Below are positions 15,803 to 23,552 of a stretch of 42,106 nucleotides of DNA, piece after piece; positions within the stretch are counted from its first letter, which is position 1, and each line of letters begins with the position of its first letter. The stretch is from Patescibacteria group bacterium. GTDB lineage: Bacteria; Patescibacteriota; Patescibacteriia; Patescibacteriales; UBA12465. Made by a program: the position numbers and the translations under genes. Under the pieces are notes generated by a model. The model did no database searches and was not told the origin of the DNA. It was given only the letters and a program-made list of their open reading frames with translations. The stretch lies in the NCBI GenBank assembly GCA_016938835.1, contig JAFGTW010000013.1, positions 1 through 42,106 on the forward strand, in the 5' to 3' direction.

Positions 15803-16186
15803 ATGAATAAAAAAATCTTAAAACATTTAGTTGTTTTTGCAATGTTATCTCTATTGGCTTTGCCAATGGTAACAATGGCTCAAAATATTGATGTTGGCAT
15901 TAATGAAATTACTGAAGGTTTCAATGGGGAGGGTTTAAGTGATACTGATCCTCGTATCATTGTTGCCAGAATTATTAATGTAGCTATGCTTTTCTTAGGT
16001 ATTATTGCTGTGGTTATAGTTCTATTAGCTGGCTTCAAATGGATGACAGCCGCTGGTAATGAAGATAAGGTTGGTGAAGCTAAGAAGTTGATGGGAGCTG
16101 GCGTAATTGGCTTAGTTATTGTTTTATCCGCCTGGGGCATCGCAACCTTCTTACTCGATAAATTAATTACTGCCACTGGCGCTTAA
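15803..16186 (+). CDS. T4SS pilin-like two-helix membrane protein (paralogue 2)
   Basis: This 127-residue protein has a signal peptide ending 'TMAQ', an outer segment of about 30 residues, helix 1 ('AMLFLGIIAVVIVLLAGFKW'), the loop MTAAGNEDKVGEAKKL and helix 2 ('GVIGLVIVLSAWGIATFLL'). The layout is that of VirB2/TrbC-like pilins. It is the only member with a strong RBS and is followed by two hairpins, so I infer that it is the major subunit of the set. Confidence 0.78.
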   Translation: MNKKILKHLVVFAMLSLLALPMVTMAQNIDVGINEITEGFNGEGLSDTDPRIIVARIINVAMLFLGIIAVVIVLLAGFKWMTAAGNEDKVGEAKKLMGAGVIGLVIVLSAWGIATFLLDKLITATGA

Positions 16187-16218
16187 ATGTTTTTAGAATC
16201 GATTTTGAAAACGCAAAG

Positions 16219-16279
16219 CCCTTGATTTATTCAAGGGTCAGCGCTCTGTAAAGCAATTTATTTGGTTTCCAGAGCACTG
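16219..16279 (+). promoter_or_regulatory. Two intercistronic hairpins after paralogue 2
   Basis: Hairpin 1 is CCCTTGA (16219-16225) / TCAAGGG (16231-16237). Hairpin 2 is CAGCGCTCTG (16239-16248) / CAGAGCACTG (16270-16279), with one mismatch and a 21-nt loop. A TTTTTT run comes only some 6 nt later. These could partly terminate transcription or protect the upstream message. Confidence 0.6.
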
Positions 16280-16301
16280 AAATAATTTTTTAGATAAATA
16301 T

Positions 16302-16700
16302 ATGCGATTTAGCAAATCCTCAAAATTTCTTGCTATTTTACTACTGACAGGCCTGTTTATTGCTGGCTTTTTTACTATTGTTTCTGCTCAAACTACTGAC
16401 CCAAGCTATGGACTTGATGCCAGCGCGAAAAAGATTGATGCTTTTAAAGACCAAGTTACTACCCCAAACCCAAATTTTCTAAACACTAAAACTGGTAATA
16501 TAATAGGCATTGTCTTATCTTTTGTCGGTGTTATATTCTTACTTTTAATGATTTTTGCTGGCCTTACCTGGATGACAGCAGCCGGTAATCAAGAAAAAAT
16601 TACCAAAGCTAAAGATTTAATGATTAATGCGATTATCGGTCTAGTTATTGTTATGGCCGCTTACGCTATCACAGCCTTTGTAGGCGATCAATTAATTTAG
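16302..16700 (+). CDS. T4SS pilin-like two-helix membrane protein (paralogue 3)
   Basis: This 132-residue protein has a signal peptide ending 'VSAQ', a ~40-residue outer segment, helix 1 ('IIGIVLSFVGVIFLLLMIF'), the loop WMTAAGNQEKITKAKDL and helix 2 ('AIIGLVIVMAAYAITAFV'). It lies 115 bp after paralogue 2, across the two hairpins, and 6 bp before paralogue 4. No Shine-Dalgarno; ATG follows ATAAATAT. Confidence 0.78.
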   Translation: MRFSKSSKFLAILLLTGLFIAGFFTIVSAQTTDPSYGLDASAKKIDAFKDQVTTPNPNFLNTKTGNIIGIVLSFVGVIFLLLMIFAGLTWMTAAGNQEKITKAKDLMINAIIGLVIVMAAYAITAFVGDQLI

Positions 16701-16706
16701 ACATAT

Positions 16707-17144
16707 ATGCAGTTTAATAAATTTTTCTTTATTCTAATTTTATTGATTTTTACTGCCTTTATTTTTTCTAACATAAACACAGCTTCTGCTCAAAGTTATA
16801 ATTTTGCTACTAACAGCGGCCTTACTCAAGCAAGTGAAAGTGCTGGCTATAGCACCTCCTCAAGCACACCTTTAACAGGTTATGTTTCTAAAATCATTAC
16901 CGCTCTTCTTTCAATTTTGGGTGTTGTTTTTCTTGCTTTTACCCTTTATGGCGGAATCATGTGGATGACAGCAGCTGGCAATGAAGATAAGGTAAAAAAA
17001 GCGCGCGAGCTTATTATTGAATCAATAATTGGTGTCATTATTGTACTTGCTGCTTATGCTATAAGTTATTTTGTATTAAAAGCAACCACCGCCTCCAGTC
17101 TCAGAACTAACGCAACAACTATTAATCAATTAGATACTCAATAA
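16707..17144 (+). CDS. T4SS pilin-like two-helix membrane protein (paralogue 4)
   Basis: This 145-residue protein has a signal peptide ending 'ASAQ', a Ser/Thr-rich outer segment ('SAGYSTSSSTPL'), helix 1 ('LLSILGVVFLAFTLYGGIMW'), the loop MTAAGNEDKVKKAREL and helix 2 ('IIGVIIVLAAYAISYFVL'). A Ser/Thr-rich 18-residue tail follows helix 2, which the neighbours lack. Six bp separate it from paralogue 3. Confidence 0.78.
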   Translation: MQFNKFFFILILLIFTAFIFSNINTASAQSYNFATNSGLTQASESAGYSTSSSTPLTGYVSKIITALLSILGVVFLAFTLYGGIMWMTAAGNEDKVKKARELIIESIIGVIIVLAAYAISYFVLKATTASSLRTNATTINQLDTQ

Positions 17145-17160
17145 ATAAACCTCCACGTAC

Positions 17161-17547
17161 ATGTTTTCTTTTGTTAAAAAAATATTTCTTCCTATATTCA
17201 CTTTTTTAGTTTATAACAGAGATGCTATGGCAACATCTAATCTAAAGGACGCTTTTTCTAATGCCCAAGAGGTGGCCAATACTGGCTCTTATGCAACTTA
17301 TAGCGAAGAAGGCAAAAATTTATTATTAAATAGCACTATTGGTAATCTAATAACAACCTTTTTATCACTTTTAGGAATTATTTTCATTATTTTATCAGTA
17401 TATGGCGGCTTCCTTTATTTAACTGCCCGTGGCAATCAAGAACAAACAAAAAAGGCTGTTACCATCATTACTCAATCTTTAATCGGTTTAATTATTATCC
17501 TAGCTGCTTACGCTATCTCCTATTTTATTTTCAAATTCTTTATTTAA
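17161..17547 (+). CDS. T4SS pilin-like two-helix membrane protein (paralogue 5)
   Basis: This 128-residue protein keeps the two helices ('LLGIIFIILSVYGGFLYL' and 'SLIGLIIILAAYAISYFIF') but has a changed loop (TARGNQEQTKKAV). Its N-terminus is odd: a Lys-containing hydrophobic stretch followed by 'YNRDAMATS', without the 'AQ' cleavage site of the others. Processing may differ, or the true start may be the ATG at 17227. It sits 16 bp after paralogue 4 and 11 bp before paralogue 6. Confidence 0.74.
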   Translation: MFSFVKKIFLPIFTFLVYNRDAMATSNLKDAFSNAQEVANTGSYATYSEEGKNLLLNSTIGNLITTFLSLLGIIFIILSVYGGFLYLTARGNQEQTKKAVTIITQSLIGLIIILAAYAISYFIFKFFI

Positions 17548-17558
17548 ATTAATTTATT

Positions 17559-17975
17559 ATGAAAAATAAATTTACCAAAATATCAGTAATTTTACTAATA
17601 CTATCAATAATATTATTTAATCCTGGCTTCATTCTTGCTCAAGAAAACTCAGGAGTATTGAATAACGACACCAGCCCTTTAGATATGTTACAAAATGTAG
17701 CCAGTGATTATGGTCCTTATTCAAGTACAACTAATGAAAATTCTCTAATGTCAATTGCTGGTTTAGTAATCAATGCTGCCCTAGGTTTATTGGGTATTAT
17801 TTTTATTATTTTAATGGTATTAGCTGGCTATAATTGGATGACCGCTTCTGGCAGCGAAGAAAAAGTTAAAGAAGCAAAAGACACAATAAAACGAGCTATA
17901 ATTGGCTTGGTTATTGTAATTGGTTCTTGGGCAATTTGGACTTTTATTTTAGAAAACTTAATCGCCAATTTATAA
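17559..17975 (+). CDS. T4SS pilin-like two-helix membrane protein (paralogue 6)
   Basis: This 138-residue protein has a signal peptide ending 'ILAQ', a ~45-residue polar outer segment, helix 1 ('AALGLLGIIFIILMVLAGY'), the loop NWMTASGSEEKVKEAKD and helix 2 ('AIIGLVIVIGSWAIWTFIL'). It starts 11 bp after paralogue 5, and 4 bp separate it from paralogue 7. Confidence 0.78.
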   Translation: MKNKFTKISVILLILSIILFNPGFILAQENSGVLNNDTSPLDMLQNVASDYGPYSSTTNENSLMSIAGLVINAALGLLGIIFIILMVLAGYNWMTASGSEEKVKEAKDTIKRAIIGLVIVIGSWAIWTFILENLIANL

Positions 17976-17979
17976 TACT

Positions 17980-18399
17980 ATGTTAAAACTTCAAAAAATT
18001 ATCCTTTTTTTCACTTTATTCTTGCTTCCTTTATCTTTTGTAAGTGCTCAAAATACCGATGAAGGAACACAAAAAAGCTTAGTCGAAACGGTTAGTGGTC
18101 CAGCTACAACAATGTTTAAAACAACCGGAATGAGTAATTTTAGTTTAGGGAGTATTATTGCCCTTGTAATTCAGGGAGCTTTAGGTCTACTAGGGATTAT
18201 CTTTCTTATTATTATGGTTTTTGCTGGATACCGCTGGATGACCGCTTCTGGCAACGAAGAGGCAGTGAAAACTTCTCAAAAAATGATTACACGCGCTATT
18301 ATTGGTCTGATAATTGTCTTAATGGCTTACGCTCTTACTTACTTTATCTTTAATCAACTGCCTTTCAGTGGGGGGTCACCTCAGCCACCAGTAGTGTAA
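17980..18399 (+). CDS. T4SS pilin-like two-helix membrane protein (paralogue 7)
   Basis: This 139-residue protein has a signal peptide ending 'VSAQ', an outer segment, helix 1 ('GALGLLGIIFLIIMVFAGY'), the loop RWMTASGNEEAVKTSQ and helix 2 ('AIIGLIIVLMAYALTYFIF'). It ends in a short Pro/Gly tail ('FSGGSPQPPVV'). It is the last gene of the array, before a strong terminator. Confidence 0.78.
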   Translation: MLKLQKIILFFTLFLLPLSFVSAQNTDEGTQKSLVETVSGPATTMFKTTGMSNFSLGSIIALVIQGALGLLGIIFLIIMVFAGYRWMTASGNEEAVKTSQKMITRAIIGLIIVLMAYALTYFIFNQLPFSGGSPQPPVV

Positions 18400-18424
18400 T
18401 ACATTTATAAATATTGAAAAAGAA

Positions 18425-18454
18425 AAAAGGCGCTTACAAAAATAAGCGCCTTTT
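18425..18454. terminator. Terminator of the pilin array, shared with the facing gene
   Basis: AAAAGGCGCTTA (18425-18436), CAAAAA loop, TAAGCGCCTTTT (18443-18454). It lies between converging genes and works in both directions. Confidence 0.9.
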
Positions 18455-18477
18455 GCAAACCATCAAATGGAGACTAT

Positions 18478-19176
18478 TTAGAATCGTCCCAATTGAGTAG
18501 CTTTAAAAGCATAAATTTTACCATTAAAGATATATGATACATTTGGCCATCCCCCTTTTTTAGTAACAGGGATTGATCCATTAGACCATGAAAACACGGC
18601 GGTGTAATCGCCAGGAATTTGAAATTCAAACTCCTGATAAGAAGGCTTGGAACTTGAGCCAGGACCTAAGGTTATTTCTTGCAAAAATCCTCCGGGACCA
18701 GTTACTTTAACTACCATTACTCTGTTCCAATAATTTACAAGAACGCCCGTGAATCTAGTTGTCTGATTATTACTAGAATTATTATCAGCAACTTTGACCA
18801 TGTAATAAGCCGTTGCCATAGCAACTGGGTCTTTAGTGTTAACTGAAATTGACTCGGTCTGAGTATTATTAATCAACAACTCATTTTTTTGAGCGGTTAA
18901 TTTTTGAATCTCAGCTACTAAAACCTCTTTTTGAGCATTAATCTCATTGAAATTATGAAGAGCAACAATATCGTTTTTGGAATGACTCTTCCAGCGTAAT
19001 GCTTTTTCATCAAGCCTTGCGACATCTTTTTTCATATGAGCAAGTTGACTATCAATTTTAGACAAACGCTCTGTCGGGCTCATTCCACCAATGTCAAATT
19101 TGCTATAACGTCTCTGCGCTTGAGCAGAAACAAAAATTGCGACCATCAAGATGGCCAAAAAAAACATTTTTTTCAT
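18478..19176 (-). CDS. Secreted protein of unknown function with a coiled-coil segment
   Basis: This 232-residue protein has a clear signal peptide (MKKMFFLAILMVAIF.. ending SAQAQ, about residues 1-21). A charged helical segment, likely coiled coil, covers about 35-105 ('LSKIDSQLAHMKKDVARLDE', 'AQKEVLVAEIQKLTAQKNEL'). A beta-rich C-terminal domain follows (about 130-232, with Gly, aromatic residues and 'YTAVFSWSNGSIPV'). It stands alone on the minus strand, facing the pilin array. I do not recognise a family. The 'AQAQ' end and C-terminal style also look like proteins of Bacteroidota, so transfer is possible but not shown. Confidence 0.7.
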   Translation of the reverse strand: MKKMFFLAILMVAIFVSAQAQRRYSKFDIGGMSPTERLSKIDSQLAHMKKDVARLDEKALRWKSHSKNDIVALHNFNEINAQKEVLVAEIQKLTAQKNELLINNTQTESISVNTKDPVAMATAYYMVKVADNNSSNNQTTRFTGVLVNYWNRVMVVKVTGPGGFLQEITLGPGSSSKPSYQEFEFQIPGDYTAVFSWSNGSIPVTKKGGWPNVSYIFNGKIYAFKATQLGRF

Positions 19177-19305
19177 TATTATCTTGTTTTTGTTGTTAAT
19201 ATACTAATTTAAATCTAAAATACCCACATTTATAGCCTTTATTCTAGACTAATTATTATATCATGTTTATGAATATATGTCAATAACTTATCCCCAACTA
19301 CACCA

Positions 19306-19385
19306 TTGACTTATATATTAAGATATGATATAAAATAGAGTCGTCAAAATCCCTGCTTTAATTAATAATTTGTAGGGTTTTTTTA
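19306..19385 (+). promoter_or_regulatory. Promoter and terminator-like leader of the 3D-domain gene
   Basis: TTGACT (19306-19311), 17-bp spacer, TATAAA (19329-19334). The leader then has AAATCCCT (19347-19354) pairing with AGGGTTT (about 19374-19380) and a T7 run, ending about 10 bp before the ATG at 19395. This is a complete attenuator-like layout. Confidence 0.65.
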
Positions 19386-19394
19386 ATTGACTTA

Positions 19395-20033
19395 ATGATT
19401 TACGCTAATATGAAACGAATCAAAATCAGTGAAGACCTTGTGCCTCTTAGTAGACGCCAATATACGGCGCTTAGCTTGGTAATTGCCTGCGTCTTCCAAT
19501 TTATATTTTTCTTCGCGCCAATTATCTCTGCTCAAGCTATAACCTTAGATGAAAATAACGTCAAAATGGATGCAACTAGCAAGAGTGTGGCTGATCCAAT
19601 TGTCAGTCAATTAATTGAGGCTGCTCAGGCTCAAAATCAAAATATTAAATTTATTGATATTGATAGCAAAAATACAGAAAATAATACTGACTATACCTCC
19701 TTATCTATTAATTTACAAATTGTTAGCGTTTCTGCTCACACTATCACTGCCTATAACTCTGATCCTGCTCAAACTGATGACACTCCTTGTATCACTGCTA
19801 ATGGATTTGATGTTTGTGAACATAATCAAGAAGATACTATTGCTGCTAACTTTCTAAAATTTGGCACTAAGGTAAGAATTCCTGAATTATACGGAGACCG
19901 CATCTTTGTTGTTCGCGATCGCATGAATGCACGTTATACTAACCGAGTTGATATTTGGATGAAGGATAAAGCCGACGCTCGTGCTTTTGGAGTCAAAGTA
20001 GCTAAGATAGAAGTGGTAGAATTTATCAATTAA
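19395..20033 (+). CDS. Exported 3D-domain protein (cell-wall related)
   Basis: This 212-residue protein has a basic N-terminus, a hydrophobic signal helix (about 28-50, ending 'ISAQA') and a polar linker. The C-terminal 3D domain (about 115-210) has 'ITAYNSD', 'FGTKVRIPELYGDRIFVVRD' and 'NRVDIWMKDKADARAFGVK'; the three Asp residues of the family are visible (VRDRM, RVDIW, KDKAD). 3D domains occur in peptidoglycan-lytic enzymes such as MltA and YuiC/Rpf-like proteins. It also has a Cys pair (PCITANGFDVC). The ATG at 19410 is an alternative start. It converges with ppsA. Confidence 0.82.
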   Translation: MIYANMKRIKISEDLVPLSRRQYTALSLVIACVFQFIFFFAPIISAQAITLDENNVKMDATSKSVADPIVSQLIEAAQAQNQNIKFIDIDSKNTENNTDYTSLSINLQIVSVSAHTITAYNSDPAQTDDTPCITANGFDVCEHNQEDTIAANFLKFGTKVRIPELYGDRIFVVRDRMNARYTNRVDIWMKDKADARAFGVKVAKIEVVEFIN

Positions 20034-20051
20034 TAATTTTCAAAGTAAAAT

Positions 20052-20097
20052 AAAAAACATCCCCCATAAAGCCTATTGGCCACGGGGGATGTTTTTT
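20052..20097. terminator. Bidirectional terminator between the 3D-domain gene and ppsA
   Basis: AAAAAACATCCCCC (20052-20065) pairs over 14 bp with GGGGGATGTTTTTT (20084-20097); the loop contains a small GCC..GGC. Confidence 0.9.
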
Positions 20098-20114
20098 ATT
20101 GAGACTTCTTATTT

Positions 20115-22523
20115 TTAAAAGAGAAAAGAAAGAATGCCACGACGACGTAACCCCTTTTCTTTGGCAGCTAGATTTATTGTGGTGGGAATAATTGTATCAG
20201 GAATCAAAGAAATACTATCAATACCAGCAGCCATTAGAAATTCAGCAAATTCAGGAAAATCACTTGGGCCTTGTCCACAAATACCAACCTTACGCTTACG
20301 CTTTTTGGCAACAGTTATTAAATTCTTAATCATTATTTTTACAGCTTCATTTTTTTCATTAGCTAAACCTTCAATTTTAAGACTACCCCCAGAATCACGA
20401 TCTATGCCTAAAAGCAACTGAGTTAAATCATTAGAACCAATGGAAAATCCATCAAAAATATCGCAGAATTTGTCAGCCAAAATTATATTAGCAGGAATCT
20501 CGGCCATAACATAAATTTCTAAGCCGTTAACACCACGTTTAAGACCATTTTTAGCCATAATCTCTTGAACTTTTTTACCTTCTTCAACAGTACGACAAAA
20601 TGGCACCATAATTTTAAGATTTTTTAAACCATAGTCATCACGAACAATCTTCATCGCTTTACACTCTAGTTTAAAAGCAGGAATAAATTCTTTAGCATAA
20701 TAACGACTTGCTCCACGCCAACCAATCATTGGATTAGACTCAACTGGCTCAAACTCTTTTCCGCCAATTAAATTAGCATATTCGTTTGTCTTAAAATCTG
20801 ATAAGCGCACAATTACATCTTTAGGATAAAAAGCAGCTGAGATAATGGCTACCCCCTGAGCTAAGCGATCAATGAAATACTGGCTCTTATCTTCATAACC
20901 AGCGGTTAACTCATTAATTTTTTTGATAGCCTCTTTATCTTTTAGGTTAGGGTAATTAATTAAGGCTAAAGGATGAATCTTAATGTAGTTATTAATAATA
21001 AACTCCAAACGAGCTAAACCCACACCGTCATTAGGGATAAAAGACTGAGCAAAGGCCATTTCTGGTTCACCCATATTCATCATTATCTTGGTTTTTGGTC
21101 TTTTTAAATTTTTAATATCGGTTGTTAAGACCTCAAAAGGAATTTTACCTTCATAAACAAATCCCTCTTCACCTTCAGCACAACTAACAGTCACTACTTT
21201 TTTATCTACCAATATCTTTGAGCCATTATTCGTTCCCACAATACAAGGAATACCGAGTTCACGTGAAATAATAGCCGCATGACAAGTTCTTCCACCCTTA
21301 TCGGTAATAATAGCTGAAGCAATTTTCATAATTGGTTCCCAGTCTGGATCAGTCATATCAGTTACCAATACTTCTCCTGGTTTAAAGTTATGAATTTGCT
21401 TAACATCCATTATTCGATGAGTCTTACCAGAACCTATTTTATTACCGACGCTCTGTCCCTTTAAAATAACATTACCTTTTCTTTTTAAGCGATATTCCTC
21501 TACTACTTGTAGATTTTTTACACTTTGCACAGTTTCTGGGCGAGCTTGAATAATATATAGTTGCTGATCTCGACCATCCATCGCCCATTCAATATCCATA
21601 GGATGCCCATAGTGAGCCTCGATGTCCATTCCCCATTGAGCTAATTGTTTTACCTGAGCATCACTAATAGAAGCTTTTAAGCGGTCCTTGGCTGGCACTG
21701 ATATATTTTTTACTGGTGATTTTCCTCCTTTATTATAAATCATCTTTACCGCTTTTTTACCAATTGAACGTGAAATAATTGCTAATGTTGGTTTAAATAC
21801 ATAGTATTCGTCTGGATTTACTCTCCCCTGAACAATGTTTTCACCTAAACCATAAATAGAGTTAATTAAAACCGTATTTTTAAAACCAGATTCGGTGTCA
21901 ATAGTAAACATAACCCCTGAAGATCCTACATCTGAACGAATCATTTTTTGTACTCCCACTGACAAGGCAATAGAAAAATGATCAAAGCCCTTGTCTTCAC
22001 GATAAGAAATAGCTCGATCAGTAAAAAGTGAAGCAATACATTTTTTTACAGACAATAATAAAGCTTTTTCTCCAACAATATTTAAAAATGTTTCTTGCTG
22101 GCCAGCAAAAGAAGCATCTGGTAAGTCTTCAGCAGTTGCACTAGAACGCACAGCTACATCTAGGTTTTTAACTTTGCTTTCAGCTGATAAACGACGATAA
22201 GCTGTTACTATTTCTTTTTTAAAATCTTCTGGTAATTGAACAGCTAAAATAGCTGCTCTAACCTTTTTGCCATGAGCCATTAAATTTCGAGTATCTTTAG
22301 TATCTAAATCTTTTAAAATTTCCTTAATTTTGCTCTTTAATCCTGTGCTTTCCAAAAAATAATTGTAAGCAGAGGCAGTGGTCGCAAATCCATTAGGAAC
22401 TTTAATCCCTTTATCTTTAAGCTTACGATACATTTCCCCTAAAGATGCATTTTTCCCTCCGACTGAAGGCACGTCTTTAATAGACAGCTCTTCAAAAAAA
22501 CGAACAAACTTAGGCTTAATCAT
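20115..22523 (-). CDS. ppsA: Phosphoenolpyruvate synthase
   Basis: PpsA converts pyruvate, ATP and water to PEP, AMP and phosphate (gluconeogenic direction). The 802-residue protein has the N-terminal ATP-grasp-like domain ('VGGKNASLGEMY', 'VRSSATAEDLPDASFAGQQE'). The phosphohistidine domain has 'DKGGRTCHAAIISRELGIPC' (catalytic His near residue 412). The C-terminal PEP barrel has 'SIGSNDLTQLLLGIDRD' and 'GICGQGPSDFPEFAEFL', the latter holding the active Cys. The ATG at 22523 (MIKPKFVRFFEEL) is preferred over an upstream in-frame start at 22553. Together with GlmS it suggests that hexose and amino-sugar precursors can be made from three-carbon units. Confidence 0.95.
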   Translation of the reverse strand: MIKPKFVRFFEELSIKDVPSVGGKNASLGEMYRKLKDKGIKVPNGFATTASAYNYFLESTGLKSKIKEILKDLDTKDTRNLMAHGKKVRAAILAVQLPEDFKKEIVTAYRRLSAESKVKNLDVAVRSSATAEDLPDASFAGQQETFLNIVGEKALLLSVKKCIASLFTDRAISYREDKGFDHFSIALSVGVQKMIRSDVGSSGVMFTIDTESGFKNTVLINSIYGLGENIVQGRVNPDEYYVFKPTLAIISRSIGKKAVKMIYNKGGKSPVKNISVPAKDRLKASISDAQVKQLAQWGMDIEAHYGHPMDIEWAMDGRDQQLYIIQARPETVQSVKNLQVVEEYRLKRKGNVILKGQSVGNKIGSGKTHRIMDVKQIHNFKPGEVLVTDMTDPDWEPIMKIASAIITDKGGRTCHAAIISRELGIPCIVGTNNGSKILVDKKVVTVSCAEGEEGFVYEGKIPFEVLTTDIKNLKRPKTKIMMNMGEPEMAFAQSFIPNDGVGLARLEFIINNYIKIHPLALINYPNLKDKEAIKKINELTAGYEDKSQYFIDRLAQGVAIISAAFYPKDVIVRLSDFKTNEYANLIGGKEFEPVESNPMIGWRGASRYYAKEFIPAFKLECKAMKIVRDDYGLKNLKIMVPFCRTVEEGKKVQEIMAKNGLKRGVNGLEIYVMAEIPANIILADKFCDIFDGFSIGSNDLTQLLLGIDRDSGGSLKIEGLANEKNEAVKIMIKNLITVAKKRKRKVGICGQGPSDFPEFAEFLMAAGIDSISLIPDTIIPTTINLAAKEKGLRRRGILSFLF

Positions 22524-22630
22524 AAATATCAAATTTAATTTATTTTTTAACAAAAAAGATATTGTTATTATAACACATTCTTTACTTTATTATAATTATA
22601 TCATAATATGTTATCAGATAAACATAAAAT

Positions 22631-22712
22631 GCGGGCGTGGCGGAATTGGTAGACGCACTTGGTTTAGGACCAAGCGGGGCAACTCTTGAGAGTTCGAGTC
22701 TCTCCGCCCGCA
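22631..22712 (+). tRNA. tRNA-Leu (anticodon TAG)
   Basis: Type II tRNA: acceptor GCGGGCG/CGCCCGC, anticodon stem CTTGG/CCAAG with loop TTTAGGA, long variable arm (GCAACTCTTGAGAGT region), T-arm with GTTCGAGTC. CCA is not encoded. It is divergent from ppsA and 18 bp upstream of lgt. Confidence 0.95.
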
Positions 22713-22730
22713 CATTTTAATTACTCTAGA

Positions 22731-23552
22731 ATGTTTACCTTTTTACACTCTTTTCACCCAATTAGTGTGCTGCTAAATATTGGCCCATTTACCCTTCATT
22801 GGTATGGGCTTTGTTTAGTTTTGGCAATAACGAGCGCTATAATCATTAGTTTAAAATTAAGTGTTTGGTATAAAATAAACCGCAATATTATTTTAGACTT
22901 AGCTATTTATTTAATTATTGGTGGTGTTTTAGGAGCCCGTCTTTATGAAATTTTTTTAGAATTTCCTTATTACTCTACGCACCTCTTAAGTATATTTAAA
23001 ATATGGGAAGGCGGACTGGCTATTCATGGTGCTATTATTGGCGGCATTTTAACTATTTATTATTTTGCTAAAAAAAATAAATTATCATTAATATCATTAA
23101 CATCTCTGGTGGTTCCTGGGCTAGCTTTAGGACAAGCGATTGGACGTTGGGGGAACTGGTTTAATCAAGAGCTTTTTGGTTTGCCTAGCGATTTAGCTTG
23201 GTCTATACCTATTGAAATAACTCACAGACCGTTAGCATATATTAAATATGAATATTTTCAGCCAACCTTTTTATATGAAAGTATGGGATCTCTATTGATA
23301 TTTTTAATTTTATTTTCTTTGACTTATTTATGGAGAAAAAATTTAAATTTTCGCCATAGTCAAATTATTACCGCCTCCTATTTACTATCTTATTCCGTTC
23401 TACGTTTTAGTTTAGAATTTATTAAAATTGATGTTACTCCAATTTTTCTAGGTTTGCGCTGGCCTCAAATTGCCAGCCTTATTACAATTATAATTGCCAT
23501 TATTTTATTTATATCTGCTTTTAGAGATACGAAAAAATCAAAATCCTTATGA
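22731..23552 (+). CDS. lgt: Prolipoprotein diacylglyceryl transferase
   Basis: Lgt transfers diacylglycerol from phosphatidylglycerol to the lipobox Cys of prolipoproteins; LspA at 3.2 kb acts next. The 273-residue protein has about seven membrane helices. Family motifs are 'GPFTLHWYGLCLVL', 'LGARLYEIF', 'IWEGGLAIHGAIIGG' (with the essential His), 'GQAIGRWGNWFNQELFG' (the signature) and 'VLRFSLEFIK'. The start at 22731 is chosen because the longer frame runs back into the tRNA. Its stop overlaps the MFS gene (ATGA). Confidence 0.95.
   Translation: MFTFLHSFHPISVLLNIGPFTLHWYGLCLVLAITSAIIISLKLSVWYKINRNIILDLAIYLIIGGVLGARLYEIFLEFPYYSTHLLSIFKIWEGGLAIHGAIIGGILTIYYFAKKNKLSLISLTSLVVPGLALGQAIGRWGNWFNQELFGLPSDLAWSIPIEITHRPLAYIKYEYFQPTFLYESMGSLLIFLILFSLTYLWRKNLNFRHSQIITASYLLSYSVLRFSLEFIKIDVTPIFLGLRWPQIASLITIIIAIILFISAFRDTKKSKSL

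Noticed and set aside
19200-19395. c-di-AMP (ydaO) riboswitch before the 3D-domain gene
   Set aside because: The leader is only about 55 nt, too short for that riboswitch, and I see none of its conserved core.
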